6,262 bases of DNA from Clostridia bacterium (GTDB lineage Bacteria > Bacillota > Clostridia > Christensenellales > UBA1242): assembly GCA_017399515.1 (NCBI GenBank), contig JAFQBZ010000144.1, forward strand, positions 1 through 6,262, given 5' to 3'. A program made the position numbers and the translations under genes. Shown here in pieces: positions 1 through 4,864 of this stretch. Position 1 is the stretch's first letter; the number at the start of each line of letters is the position of its first letter. The notes below the pieces were generated by a model. That model did no database searches, had not been told where the DNA came from, and was given only the letters and a program-made list of their open reading frames with translations.

Positions 1-125
1 AAGTTATTGATAAAGAAATTAAAGACCCACTTGCTGAAATGATTATTTCAGGTGAACTTCAAGATAATTCGGCTGTTCGTGTTGCGGAAGTTGGTGGTAA
101 ATTTGATTTTCAAGTTTTGTGCTAA
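1..125 (+). CDS. C-terminal end of a Clp/Hsp100 AAA+ ATPase (ClpB/ClpC type), 5' part outside window
   Basis: This is the last 40 codons of a gene that starts left of the window; the reading frame begins at base 3 and ends at TAA 123-125. The visible protein includes IKDPLAEMIISGEL followed by a short variable beta-rich tail ending FDFQVLC. This matches the C-terminal small subdomain of the second AAA+ module in Clp/Hsp100 ATPases, where a helix of the type I(Q/K)xPLAxxILxGE precedes a strand of the type VxV. Such proteins unfold or disaggregate proteins in the cytoplasm, alone (ClpB) or with the ClpP peptidase (ClpC). Forty residues cannot separate ClpB from ClpC, so no symbol is given. The frame stops 17 bp before the hpf promoter, and I see no hairpin terminator between them. 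Confidence 0.72.
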   Translation, partial: VIDKEIKDPLAEMIISGELQDNSAVRVAEVGGKFDFQVLC

Positions 126-141
126 ACATATAAAATATTGT

Positions 142-171
142 TTTACAAAGTCATAAACAGTTTGATATAAT
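142..171 (+). promoter_or_regulatory. Predicted sigma-A promoter of hpf, extended -10
   Basis: A -35 box TTTACA lies at 142-147 and a perfect -10 TATAAT at 166-171, with an 18 bp spacer. The -10 is preceded by TGA (163-165), which fits the TGn extended -10 pattern. Transcription would start near 178, giving a leader of about 25 bases before hpf. No SigB- or SigH-type boxes were recognised here, although hpf is often stress-regulated in related bacteria. Confidence 0.7.
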
Positions 172-201
172 TAAGGTAGAACAAAATAGGAGGTTAGAAT
201 T

Positions 202-732
202 ATGAAAATTGAAATTGTTCAAAGAAATTATGCTGCTAAAGAAAAACTAACAGACCTTATTGATAAAAAGGTACAAAAGTTTGAAAAGTACCTAGGTGAT
301 GGCGCAAGCGCTAAAGTTGTTCTTTCTAAAACAGGTGCTTTAGAAAGATATAAAATGGAAGTCTCTTTAAAGGGCAAAAACACATTTGTTAGAAGTGAAG
401 TTCAATCTGACAATATGTATGCTAATTTAGACCTTTGCCTTTCTAAACTTGAAAGACAAGTTGTTAGAATTGCTGGAAAGAATAAAGATAGCAACAAAAT
501 CGCTGTTGATCCTGCAACACTCTTGTTCTTTGATGAAATTCCTGAAGTTGAACCAGCAAAAATTGTTAAACACAAAGAGTTTGAACTTGATAGAATTTCA
601 GACGAACAAGCGGTTGAACAAATTGAACTTTTAGACAACAGTTTCTATATTTATAAAGATATGGAAACAGGAAATGTTAATGTTCTTTACAGAAGAGCAG
701 ATGGTGACTATGGTGTTATCAAAACAAAATAG
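202..732 (+). CDS. hpf: Long-form ribosome hibernation-promoting factor (HPF)
   Basis: The 176-residue protein has the two-part build of long HPF. The N-terminal domain (about 1-95) is the RaiA/YfiA-like beta-alpha-beta-beta-beta-alpha fold that sits in the decoding region of the 30S subunit, starting MKIEIVQRNY and including the AxVxLxK-type strand near 37-43. After an acidic linker (about 100-120) comes the C-terminal dimerisation domain (about 120-176), with IVKHKEFELDRISDEQAVEQ, then FYIYKDMETGNVNVLYRR and DGDYGVI, a very typical ending. In the family this second domain pairs two 70S ribosomes into inactive 100S dimers during slow growth. The start is supported by TAGGAGGT at 187-194. The gene is a single transcription unit, with its own promoter upstream and a strong terminator directly after it. 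Length and motifs are normal for Firmicutes. Confidence 0.95.
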   Translation: MKIEIVQRNYAAKEKLTDLIDKKVQKFEKYLGDGASAKVVLSKTGALERYKMEVSLKGKNTFVRSEVQSDNMYANLDLCLSKLERQVVRIAGKNKDSNKIAVDPATLLFFDEIPEVEPAKIVKHKEFELDRISDEQAVEQIELLDNSFYIYKDMETGNVNVLYRRADGDYGVIKTK

Positions 733-740
733 GTAAAACA

Positions 741-770
741 AAAAGCACTTGAATTTCAAGTGCTTTTTTA
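741..770 (+). terminator. Rho-independent terminator after hpf
   Basis: GCACTTGA (745-752) pairs perfectly with TCAAGTGC (756-763) around a 3-base loop. The stem is flanked by AAAA before and a run of six T after (764-769). The A/T flanks can extend the stem, so it could also act weakly on the opposite strand. It lies 9 bases after the hpf stop and ends about 14 bp before the next promoter, so hpf is insulated from the ABC-type gene. Confidence 0.93.
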
Positions 771-783
771 TTTTGTAAATTTA

Positions 784-812
784 TTTACTAGATTGATTTA
801 TTGTGTTATAAT
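784..812 (+). promoter_or_regulatory. Predicted promoter of the ABC-type ATPase gene, extended -10
   Basis: TTTACT (784-789) as -35 and TATAAT (807-812) as -10 are separated by 17 bp, with TGT (804-806) giving an extended -10. It lies between the hpf terminator and the next gene, so it should be the sole source of transcription for that gene. The leader would be under 20 bases long. Confidence 0.72.
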
Positions 813-822
813 CAAGGCGTGA

Positions 823-829
823 AAGGAGA
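823..829 (+). promoter_or_regulatory. Ribosome binding site that selects a GTG start
   Basis: AAGGAGA at 823-829 lies 8 bases (from the end of AGGAG) before GTG at 837, an ideal distance. An ATG at 830 lies only one base from the AGGAG core and opens a frame of five codons (MKSVF, then TGA at 845-847), so it cannot start a longer protein. The GTG at 837 opens the long frame and is therefore the chosen start. Confidence 0.7.
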
Positions 830-836
830 ATGAAAA

Positions 837-1826
837 GTGTTTTTTGAAACAAAAAATTTATGTTTTTCATATTATAAAAGTCCACTTTATTTGAAAGATG
901 TGAATTTTTCTATTGCAAAAAATTCAAAAACCATGGTTCTTGCTTCGAAAGATTCAGGAAAAACAACTATTTTGAAAGTGCTTTCAGGTTTTGAAGATTC
1001 AAGATTTGGAAATATTTATCTTAATGGAAAAGAACTGAAAGAAATTAGTGATAAAGATAAAAATTTTTCATTAGTTCTTGCTGACTTGATTTTGTTTGAA
1101 AGAAAAACAATCAAGCAAAATTTAGATTATCAACTTCAAATGGCAGAGATTGAAGGAGTTAATGATGAATCTTTATCTGCCTTATTAAATGAATTTGATA
1201 TAGATAGTGATTTAAAAGTTAAAGTTAAGAAACTATCACTTTTAAATAAACGAAAACTTCAAATAGTAAGAGCAATTTTAAAGAAGCCTCAAATTTTGTT
1301 TTTAGATGATCAATTTGAGGGTTTAAATAATGATGAAATTCAAAATATGTTTCAAATTTACCAAAAATTATTAAAAATGAAGGATTTAACTTTTGTTTTT
1401 ACTATTGGTGATGAAACCTATAAGAAATTAAGAAATCAACTTTCACAAGAAAATTTTAGTAAAGTTGTTTACTTAAATTTATCAAAGACTTACGAATTTA
1501 AGACATTAGTTGACTTTGAAAAGGCTTATCTTTCACTTGATTCTTTAAAATTTTTAGAAAATGTTAACTTGGTTACTCGTTATATTGAAAAGGAAGATAA
1601 GACTTACACTCTTTTAAATGGAGAGATTATTCAGTTTGTGTTTGACATTAAATTTAACAAAGCATTAGATGCTTTAAACCTTGGATTTGCCGAGATTGAA
1701 GAGGTTGAAGTTGTTCTTCTTTGCGATGAAAAATTAGATGAAATTGATGAAAAAAAGTTTAATGAATTATTAAAATCTAACAAGTGTATTATATTTTCGA
1801 AACTGACTGAAAATCGTATTATTTAA
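837..1826 (+). CDS. Degenerate ABC-type ATPase domain protein with C-terminal extension, function unknown
   Basis: The 329-residue protein starts like an ABC nucleotide-binding domain, with an A-loop region (FSYYKSP, 10-16), but most active-site motifs are changed. Walker A reads ASKDSGKTT (36-44), with the first and third glycines replaced by Ala and Asp while GKT is kept. The Q-loop glutamine position is Ala (near 82). The signature LSGGQ reads LSLLN (133-137). Walker B reads ILFLDD (153-158), with Asp in place of the catalytic Glu. The H-loop His position is Ile (190). ATP binding is plausible; normal hydrolysis is doubtful. Residues 215-329 form a non-transmembrane tail; DFEKAYLSLDSLKFLENVN (227-245) loosely recalls the post-ATPase segment of MalK/UgpC-type sugar importer subunits, which is inference. 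No permease or binding protein is adjacent. Leucine is more often TTA here than in neighbouring core genes, which favour CTT. The frame is intact, so it is not an obvious pseudogene. It may be a regulatory or scaffolding ABC-fold protein. Confidence 0.75.
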   Translation: MFFETKNLCFSYYKSPLYLKDVNFSIAKNSKTMVLASKDSGKTTILKVLSGFEDSRFGNIYLNGKELKEISDKDKNFSLVLADLILFERKTIKQNLDYQLQMAEIEGVNDESLSALLNEFDIDSDLKVKVKKLSLLNKRKLQIVRAILKKPQILFLDDQFEGLNNDEIQNMFQIYQKLLKMKDLTFVFTIGDETYKKLRNQLSQENFSKVVYLNLSKTYEFKTLVDFEKAYLSLDSLKFLENVNLVTRYIEKEDKTYTLLNGEIIQFVFDIKFNKALDALNLGFAEIEEVEVVLLCDEKLDEIDEKKFNELLKSNKCIIFSKLTENRII

Positions 1827-1853
1827 ATTTTTAGACAATATATTTTAAAATTA

Positions 1854-1882
1854 TTGAAATATTAAATTTTATTTGTTATAAT
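1854..1882 (+). promoter_or_regulatory. Predicted promoter of the HTH gene, extended -10
   Basis: TTGAAA (1854-1859) and a perfect TATAAT (1877-1882) are 17 bp apart, with TGT (1874-1876) directly before the -10. The start would be near 1889, about 20 bases before the ATG. I see no terminator between the preceding gene and this promoter, so read-through from the ABC-type gene is also possible. This promoter probably also drives nth, obgE and yhbY. Confidence 0.75.
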
Positions 1883-1907
1883 ATGCTATGGTTAAAAGGA
1901 GAAGAGT

Positions 1908-2321
1908 ATGGATTATTTATCTGGAAAACAAATTGGTCAAAGTGCTTCAGAAAAGCCAGAAAAGACTAGCAAAAGATCTAAAAAAGATGAGTCAATTTTT
2001 TCTGCGTTTTGCAATACTGCTATTTCATGCTTAAATCCTGATGAGCAAGCAGATATTTGCGAAAGATTTTTGAAACCAGAAATTATTTCTGTTATGAAAG
2101 ATCAAGAACTTATTGAATGCATCAATGCGTTCTTTAAGAACAATCTTAACATTTCAGAAACAAGCCGAAATGCGTTTCTTCATAGAAATACTTTGCTTTA
2201 TCGTATCGAGAAGATTTATAAAATCACAGGGCTTAATATCCGTAATTTTGAAGAGGCTATGAGTTTTAGACTTCTTACTATTGTTTATGATAAAATGCGC
2301 GAAAGGATTGGAAGAAAATAA
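1908..2321 (+). CDS. Small protein with a PucR/CdaR-type C-terminal helix-turn-helix
   Basis: The 137-residue protein begins with a hydrophilic Lys/Ser-rich stretch (about 7-28). A short helical region follows (about 29-64), and then a recognisable PucR C-terminal HTH domain (about 66-130). The diagnostic pattern is a helix ending in FFKNNLNISETSRNAFLHRN, then TLLYRIEKI and TGLNIRNFEEAMSFRLL, matching the family pattern LxxNxNxxxTAxxLxxHRNTLxYRLxxIxxxTGxDL. That domain binds DNA in regulators of purine, sugar-diacid and amino-acid catabolism. Full-length members are several hundred residues long with N-terminal sensory domains; here the sensor is absent, so the signal is unknown. The start ATG is preceded by AAAGGAG (1895-1901). 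The stop TAA overlaps the ATG of nth by one base, suggesting translational coupling. It could be a regulator of its own operon or of the upstream ABC-type gene; neither is shown. Confidence 0.85.
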   Translation: MDYLSGKQIGQSASEKPEKTSKRSKKDESIFSAFCNTAISCLNPDEQADICERFLKPEIISVMKDQELIECINAFFKNNLNISETSRNAFLHRNTLLYRIEKIYKITGLNIRNFEEAMSFRLLTIVYDKMRERIGRK

Positions 2322-2950
2322 TGAAAACAAGCGTTTTGGCGATTATTAATAAGTTTGATGAACTTTATGTTGACCCAGAATGTGAACTTGTTTTTAACTC
2401 TGATTATGAACTTTTGGTTGCTGTGATTTTGTCTGCGCAATGCACAGATAAAAGAGTAAACAAAGTTACGGCTGAATTATTTAAAGACTATAACACTGCA
2501 GAGAAAATGATAACATTGTCACAAGAAGAATTGGAAACTAGAATTCGTCCTTGTGGCTTTTTTCATAACAAGGCTAAACATATTTTAGATATGTCACATG
2601 ACTTGGTTTCTAAGTTTGATGGAAAAGTTCCTTCAAATAAAAATGACTTAAAGTCACTTGCTGGGGTTGGAGAAAAAACGGCAAATGTGGTGCTTTCATT
2701 AGCATTTAAGATTCCTGCAATTGCTGTTGATACTCATGTTTTTAGAGTTTCAAACAGAGTTGGGCTTGCAAGTGGAAAGACTGTTTCAAAAGTTCAATCA
2801 GATCTTGAAAAAAATTTACCGAAAGATAAATGGATAAAAATGCATTATGCACTTGTGCTTCATGGAAGATATGTTTGCAAATCGCAAAGACCGCTTTGTG
2901 AAACTTGTGAACTTTCAGGGCTTTGCAAATTTTATAAAAATAAAAAATAA
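2321..2950 (+). CDS. nth: Endonuclease III, DNA glycosylase/AP lyase
   Basis: The 209-residue protein has the usual length and all hallmarks of Nth, which removes oxidised pyrimidines and cleaves abasic sites in base excision repair. The helix-hairpin-helix LAGVGEKTANVVL lies at 113-125 with the catalytic Lys at 119. The catalytic Asp is 137 in IAVDTHVFRV. Four cysteines at 186, 193, 196 and 202 have the exact C-X6-C-X2-C-X5-C spacing of the [4Fe-4S] cluster. The early LLVAVILSAQCTDKRVN block (31-47) is also typical. The start codon overlaps the stop of the HTH gene (ATAATG junction), with only a distant AAAGGA at 2302-2307 and a weak GGAAG at 2310-2314, so expression likely depends on coupled translation. 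It is followed after 11 bases by obgE. Confidence 0.97.
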   Translation: MKTSVLAIINKFDELYVDPECELVFNSDYELLVAVILSAQCTDKRVNKVTAELFKDYNTAEKMITLSQEELETRIRPCGFFHNKAKHILDMSHDLVSKFDGKVPSNKNDLKSLAGVGEKTANVVLSLAFKIPAIAVDTHVFRVSNRVGLASGKTVSKVQSDLEKNLPKDKWIKMHYALVLHGRYVCKSQRPLCETCELSGLCKFYKNKK

Positions 2951-2961
2951 TTGGAGAGATT

Positions 2962-4236
2962 ATGTATTTAGATAGAGTTAAAATCTTTATTAAAGCAGGC
3001 AATGGTGGAAATGGTAAAACAAGTTTCCACACAGAAAAATATGTCGAAAAAGGTGGACCTGATGGTGGCGATGGCGGACACGGTGGGTCTGTCGTTTTTG
3101 TTGCTGATAGAGGAATTGATAACTTAATTGATTTTAGATTTACAAAGCATTTTAGAGCAGAAAATGGTGCAAATGGCGGAAGTGCACTCATGCGAGGAAA
3201 AAATGGTAAAGACTTAATCATTAAAGTTCCTTGTGGAACAGTTATTCGTGATAATGAAACTGATAAAATTATTTGTGACTTATTTGAAGATGGTTCATCA
3301 ATCACTGTGCTCAAAGGTGGTCTTGGTGGTCTTGGAAATGCTAGATTTAAGTCTTCAACCAGACAACGCCCATCATTTTCACAAACAGGTCAACTTTGTG
3401 AAGAAAAAGAAGTTATTTTAGAGTTAAAAACCATTGCAGATGTTGGCTTGATTGGTTTTCCTAATGTTGGAAAGAGCACAATTTTATCAATGCTTACAAA
3501 CGCAAAACCAAAAATTGCAAACTATCATTTCACAACACTTGCCCCAAACATTGGTGTTTGCAAAGCAGGTGATAGTTCATTTGTTATTGCTGATATTCCT
3601 GGTCTTATTGAAGGGGCTAGTGAAGGCGTTGGTCTTGGACATTATTTCTTAAGACATATTGAAAGAACTAGACTTCTTCTTCATGTTGTTGATATTTCAG
3701 GAAGTGAAGAAAGAGATCCTTATGAAGATTTCACAATTGTTAACAACGAACTTAAAAAACATGGTGAAAGTGTTGAAAAATTGCCACAAGTTATTGTTTT
3801 GAATAAAATTGATCTTGTTGATGATGAACAAAAAATTGTTGATTTTAAAAAGAAAATTGCGAAACTAAAAACAAAGTATGAAATTATTGAGGTTTCTGCT
3901 GTTTCAAACAGAAATCTTGATGAACTTTTGAAAGTGACAATTTCAAAACTTAAAGAACTTCCTCCAAAACAAAAACTCGAATATGAGCCATTTGTTTACG
4001 AAAGACCAAATCCTAACAGATATGAAATTATTGAAGTTGGTGACAATGAGTTTGAAGTTGTTGGTGGCTTTATTGATGAACTTGTTCGTGGTGTAGTTTT
4101 AAGTGATTTCCAATCTTTCTCATATTTTCAAAAAGTGCTTAAAGATAAGGGAATTATTAAAGAACTCAAAAAGAGAGGTGCAGATGAAACCTCTATAATT
4201 AGAATTAAAGATATTGAATTTGAAATTAAAGAATAA
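2962..4236 (+). CDS. obgE: GTPase Obg (ribosome assembly / stress control), with OCT domain
   Basis: The 424-residue protein shows the three-domain order of Gram-positive Obg. The N-terminal Obg fold (about 1-158) is glycine-rich (KAGNGGNG, GGPDGGDGGHGGS, LKGGLGGLGNARF). The G domain has G1 GFPNVGKST (165-173), switch I FTTLAPNIG (190-198), G3 DIPGLIEGA (211-219), G4 NKID (281-284) and G5 SAVS (312-315). A C-terminal OCT domain (about 345-424) contains the FEVVGGFIDELVR segment. Obg binds 50S precursors and responds to GTP/GDP and ppGpp; it is essential in most bacteria. All nucleotide-binding residues are present. The start has GGAGAG at 2953-2958, 3 bases from the ATG, which is close but usable. 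yhbY follows 10 bases after the stop, grouping two ribosome assembly factors. Confidence 0.97.
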   Translation: MYLDRVKIFIKAGNGGNGKTSFHTEKYVEKGGPDGGDGGHGGSVVFVADRGIDNLIDFRFTKHFRAENGANGGSALMRGKNGKDLIIKVPCGTVIRDNETDKIICDLFEDGSSITVLKGGLGGLGNARFKSSTRQRPSFSQTGQLCEEKEVILELKTIADVGLIGFPNVGKSTILSMLTNAKPKIANYHFTTLAPNIGVCKAGDSSFVIADIPGLIEGASEGVGLGHYFLRHIERTRLLLHVVDISGSEERDPYEDFTIVNNELKKHGESVEKLPQVIVLNKIDLVDDEQKIVDFKKKIAKLKTKYEIIEVSAVSNRNLDELLKVTISKLKELPPKQKLEYEPFVYERPNPNRYEIIEVGDNEFEVVGGFIDELVRGVVLSDFQSFSYFQKVLKDKGIIKELKKRGADETSIIRIKDIEFEIKE

Positions 4237-4241
4237 AGGAG
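4235..4241 (+). promoter_or_regulatory. Ribosome binding site that sets the yhbY start
   Basis: AAAGGAG at 4235-4241 overlaps the final base pair of the obgE stop and lies 5 bases before ATG 4247. An in-frame ATG at 4214 would add 11 residues, but it lies inside the end of obgE and has no comparable site upstream. The added residues also do not resemble the family, so 4247 is preferred. Confidence 0.8.
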
Positions 4242-4246
4242 AAATT

Positions 4247-4540
4247 ATGTTGAACTCTAAACAAAGGGCAAAACTTCGCTCAATTGCAAGCACAATTCAA
4301 GCAACAACAATTATGGGCAAAGATGGTCTTACAGAAACTGTGCTTGCACAAATTGATAGAGAACTTACTGCTCGTGAACTTGTTAAAGTTTCAGTTTTGG
4401 AAAACGCTGAAGAAACTGCAAAAGATTATTTAATTCAAGCAGCAGATGCACTTAAAGCAGAACAAGTTTGCCATATTGGAAAAAAGTTTGTGTTATACAG
4501 ACGCTCTAACAAACAAGGTATTAAACATATTGAATTTTAA
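4247..4540 (+). CDS. yhbY: Ribosome assembly RNA-binding protein YhbY (CRM domain)
   Basis: The 97-residue protein is a single CRM domain, the RNA-binding fold found in bacterial YhbY and in plant organelle splicing factors. It begins MLNSKQRAKLRSIAS, the usual opening helix. The GxxG-type loop IMGKDGLTETVLAQID (23-38 from this start) follows, then the conserved ELVKVSVL strand and a C-terminal block HIGKKFVLYRRS. YhbY associates with 50S precursors and is thought to help late assembly; its exact role is less well defined than that of Obg. Length and motif spacing are normal. It sits directly after obgE, in keeping with a shared role in large-subunit maturation. It is the last gene before the T-box promoter, and I see no hairpin terminator in the 11 bases between them, so some read-through into the leader is possible. 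Confidence 0.93.
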   Translation: MLNSKQRAKLRSIASTIQATTIMGKDGLTETVLAQIDRELTARELVKVSVLENAEETAKDYLIQAADALKAEQVCHIGKKFVLYRRSNKQGIKHIEF

Positions 4541-4551
4541 TTTTCAAGTTG

Positions 4552-4580
4552 TTGACAAAATTTATTTTGTGTGTTAGACT
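4552..4580 (+). promoter_or_regulatory. Promoter of the pheST operon, consensus -35 and extended -10
   Basis: A perfect TTGACA (4552-4557) and TAGACT (4575-4580) are separated by 17 bp, with TGT (4572-4574) before the -10. The start would fall near 4587, about ten bases before the base of T-box stem I. The strong -35 and extended -10 suit a gene whose control acts after initiation, by attenuation. Confidence 0.8.
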
Positions 4581-4771
4581 TAACTCATTATTTTAAAGGC
4601 AATGAAAGTGATTAAGTAGTTTATGATCATTTGGTTTAAGAGAGCAAAATCGCAGGCTGAAAGTTTTGCACCAAACCATAAATGAATTTCGGCACCGGAG
4701 CCGGATATAGAAATATATCTCGATTGACGCTATCGTTAAAGCAAAATAAGGTGATATTTTTATCACGAAAT

Positions 4772-4807
4772 AAGGTGGTACCACGCTATGCAAAGTCTTG
4801 CGTCCTT
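4772..4807 (+). promoter_or_regulatory. T-box antiterminator hairpin
   Basis: AAGG (4772-4775) pairs with CCTT (4804-4807) and ACGC (4783-4786) with GCGT (4800-4803), leaving the seven-base bulge UGGUACC on the 5' side, as in canonical T-boxes. Its 3' half is the same sequence needed for the 5' half of the terminator stem, so the two structures exclude each other. The fourth bulge base, U, would pair with an A at tRNA position 73, as expected for tRNA-Phe. Confidence 0.88.
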
Positions 4808-4835
4808 ATATTTAGGACTTGCAAGACTTTTTTTG
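4792..4835 (+). terminator. T-box-controlled intrinsic terminator upstream of pheS
   Basis: AAAGTCTTGC (4792-4801) pairs with GCAAGACTTT (4821-4830) and GTCCT (4802-4806) with AGGAC (4814-4818), giving about 15 base pairs with a two-base bulge (TT, 4819-4820) and a seven-base loop. A T run closes it (4828-4834). It lies about 30 bases before the pheS start and is the default off state when tRNA-Phe is charged. Confidence 0.93.
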
Positions 4836-4849
4836 TTACAAAAATTAAT

Positions 4850-4856
4850 AGGAGAG
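4850..4856 (+). promoter_or_regulatory. Ribosome binding site that sets the pheS start
   Basis: AGGAGAG (4850-4856) lies 8 bases before ATG 4865, just downstream of the T-box terminator. The open frame continues upstream to an ATG at 4682, but that would translate the T-box stem and terminator and has no ribosome binding site, so 4865 is the start. Confidence 0.9.
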
Positions 4857-4864
4857 ATAAATTT

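Larger units (their letters stand above)
4587..4835 (+). ncRNA. T-box riboswitch (leader) responding to uncharged tRNA-Phe
   Basis: This stretch without a gene is a full transcriptional T-box leader. Stem I is closed by GGC (4598-4600) with GCC (4700-4702). A K-turn-like ATGA (4602-4605) faces GGA (4697-4699), and GTG (4608-4610) pairs with CAC (4693-4695). The specifier loop has AGTA (4615-4618) opposite GAA (4684-4686), followed by the specifier UUC (4688-4690), a Phe codon. Above it, CATTT/AAATG and GGTTT/AAACC pair, then AGAGAGC (4639-4645), GCAAAA/TTTTGC and the apical GGCTGAAAG (4655-4663) occur, all standard T-box elements. Small hairpins follow at 4704-4719 (GAAA loop) and 4751-4766. 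The T-box itself is at 4768-4786, with bulge UGGUACC (4776-4782); UGGU pairs with the ACCA end of an uncharged tRNA. Uncharged tRNA-Phe would stabilise the antiterminator and let pheST be transcribed. Confidence 0.95.

Noticed and set aside
402..638. Minus-strand open frame inside hpf
   Set aside because: It is antisense to a clear HPF sequence, and the hydrophobic Ser/Leu-rich translation is what low-complexity AT-rich antisense reading gives.
1827..1907. Possible terminator between the ABC-type gene and the HTH gene
   Set aside because: Only short AT-rich self-complementary stretches are visible, with no GC-containing stem followed by a T run. The region is better explained by the promoter at 1854-1882.
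2742..3314. A 190-codon open frame on the minus strand across the end of nth and start of obgE
   Set aside because: It lies antisense to two well-supported genes, and its Pro/Phe/Ser-rich sequence mirrors the glycine-rich Obg N-terminus. It has no family resemblance.
4214..4246. Upstream in-frame start that would extend YhbY by 11 residues
   Set aside because: It lies within the end of obgE, has no good ribosome binding site, and the extra residues do not match the family. AAAGGAG at 4235-4241 points to 4247.
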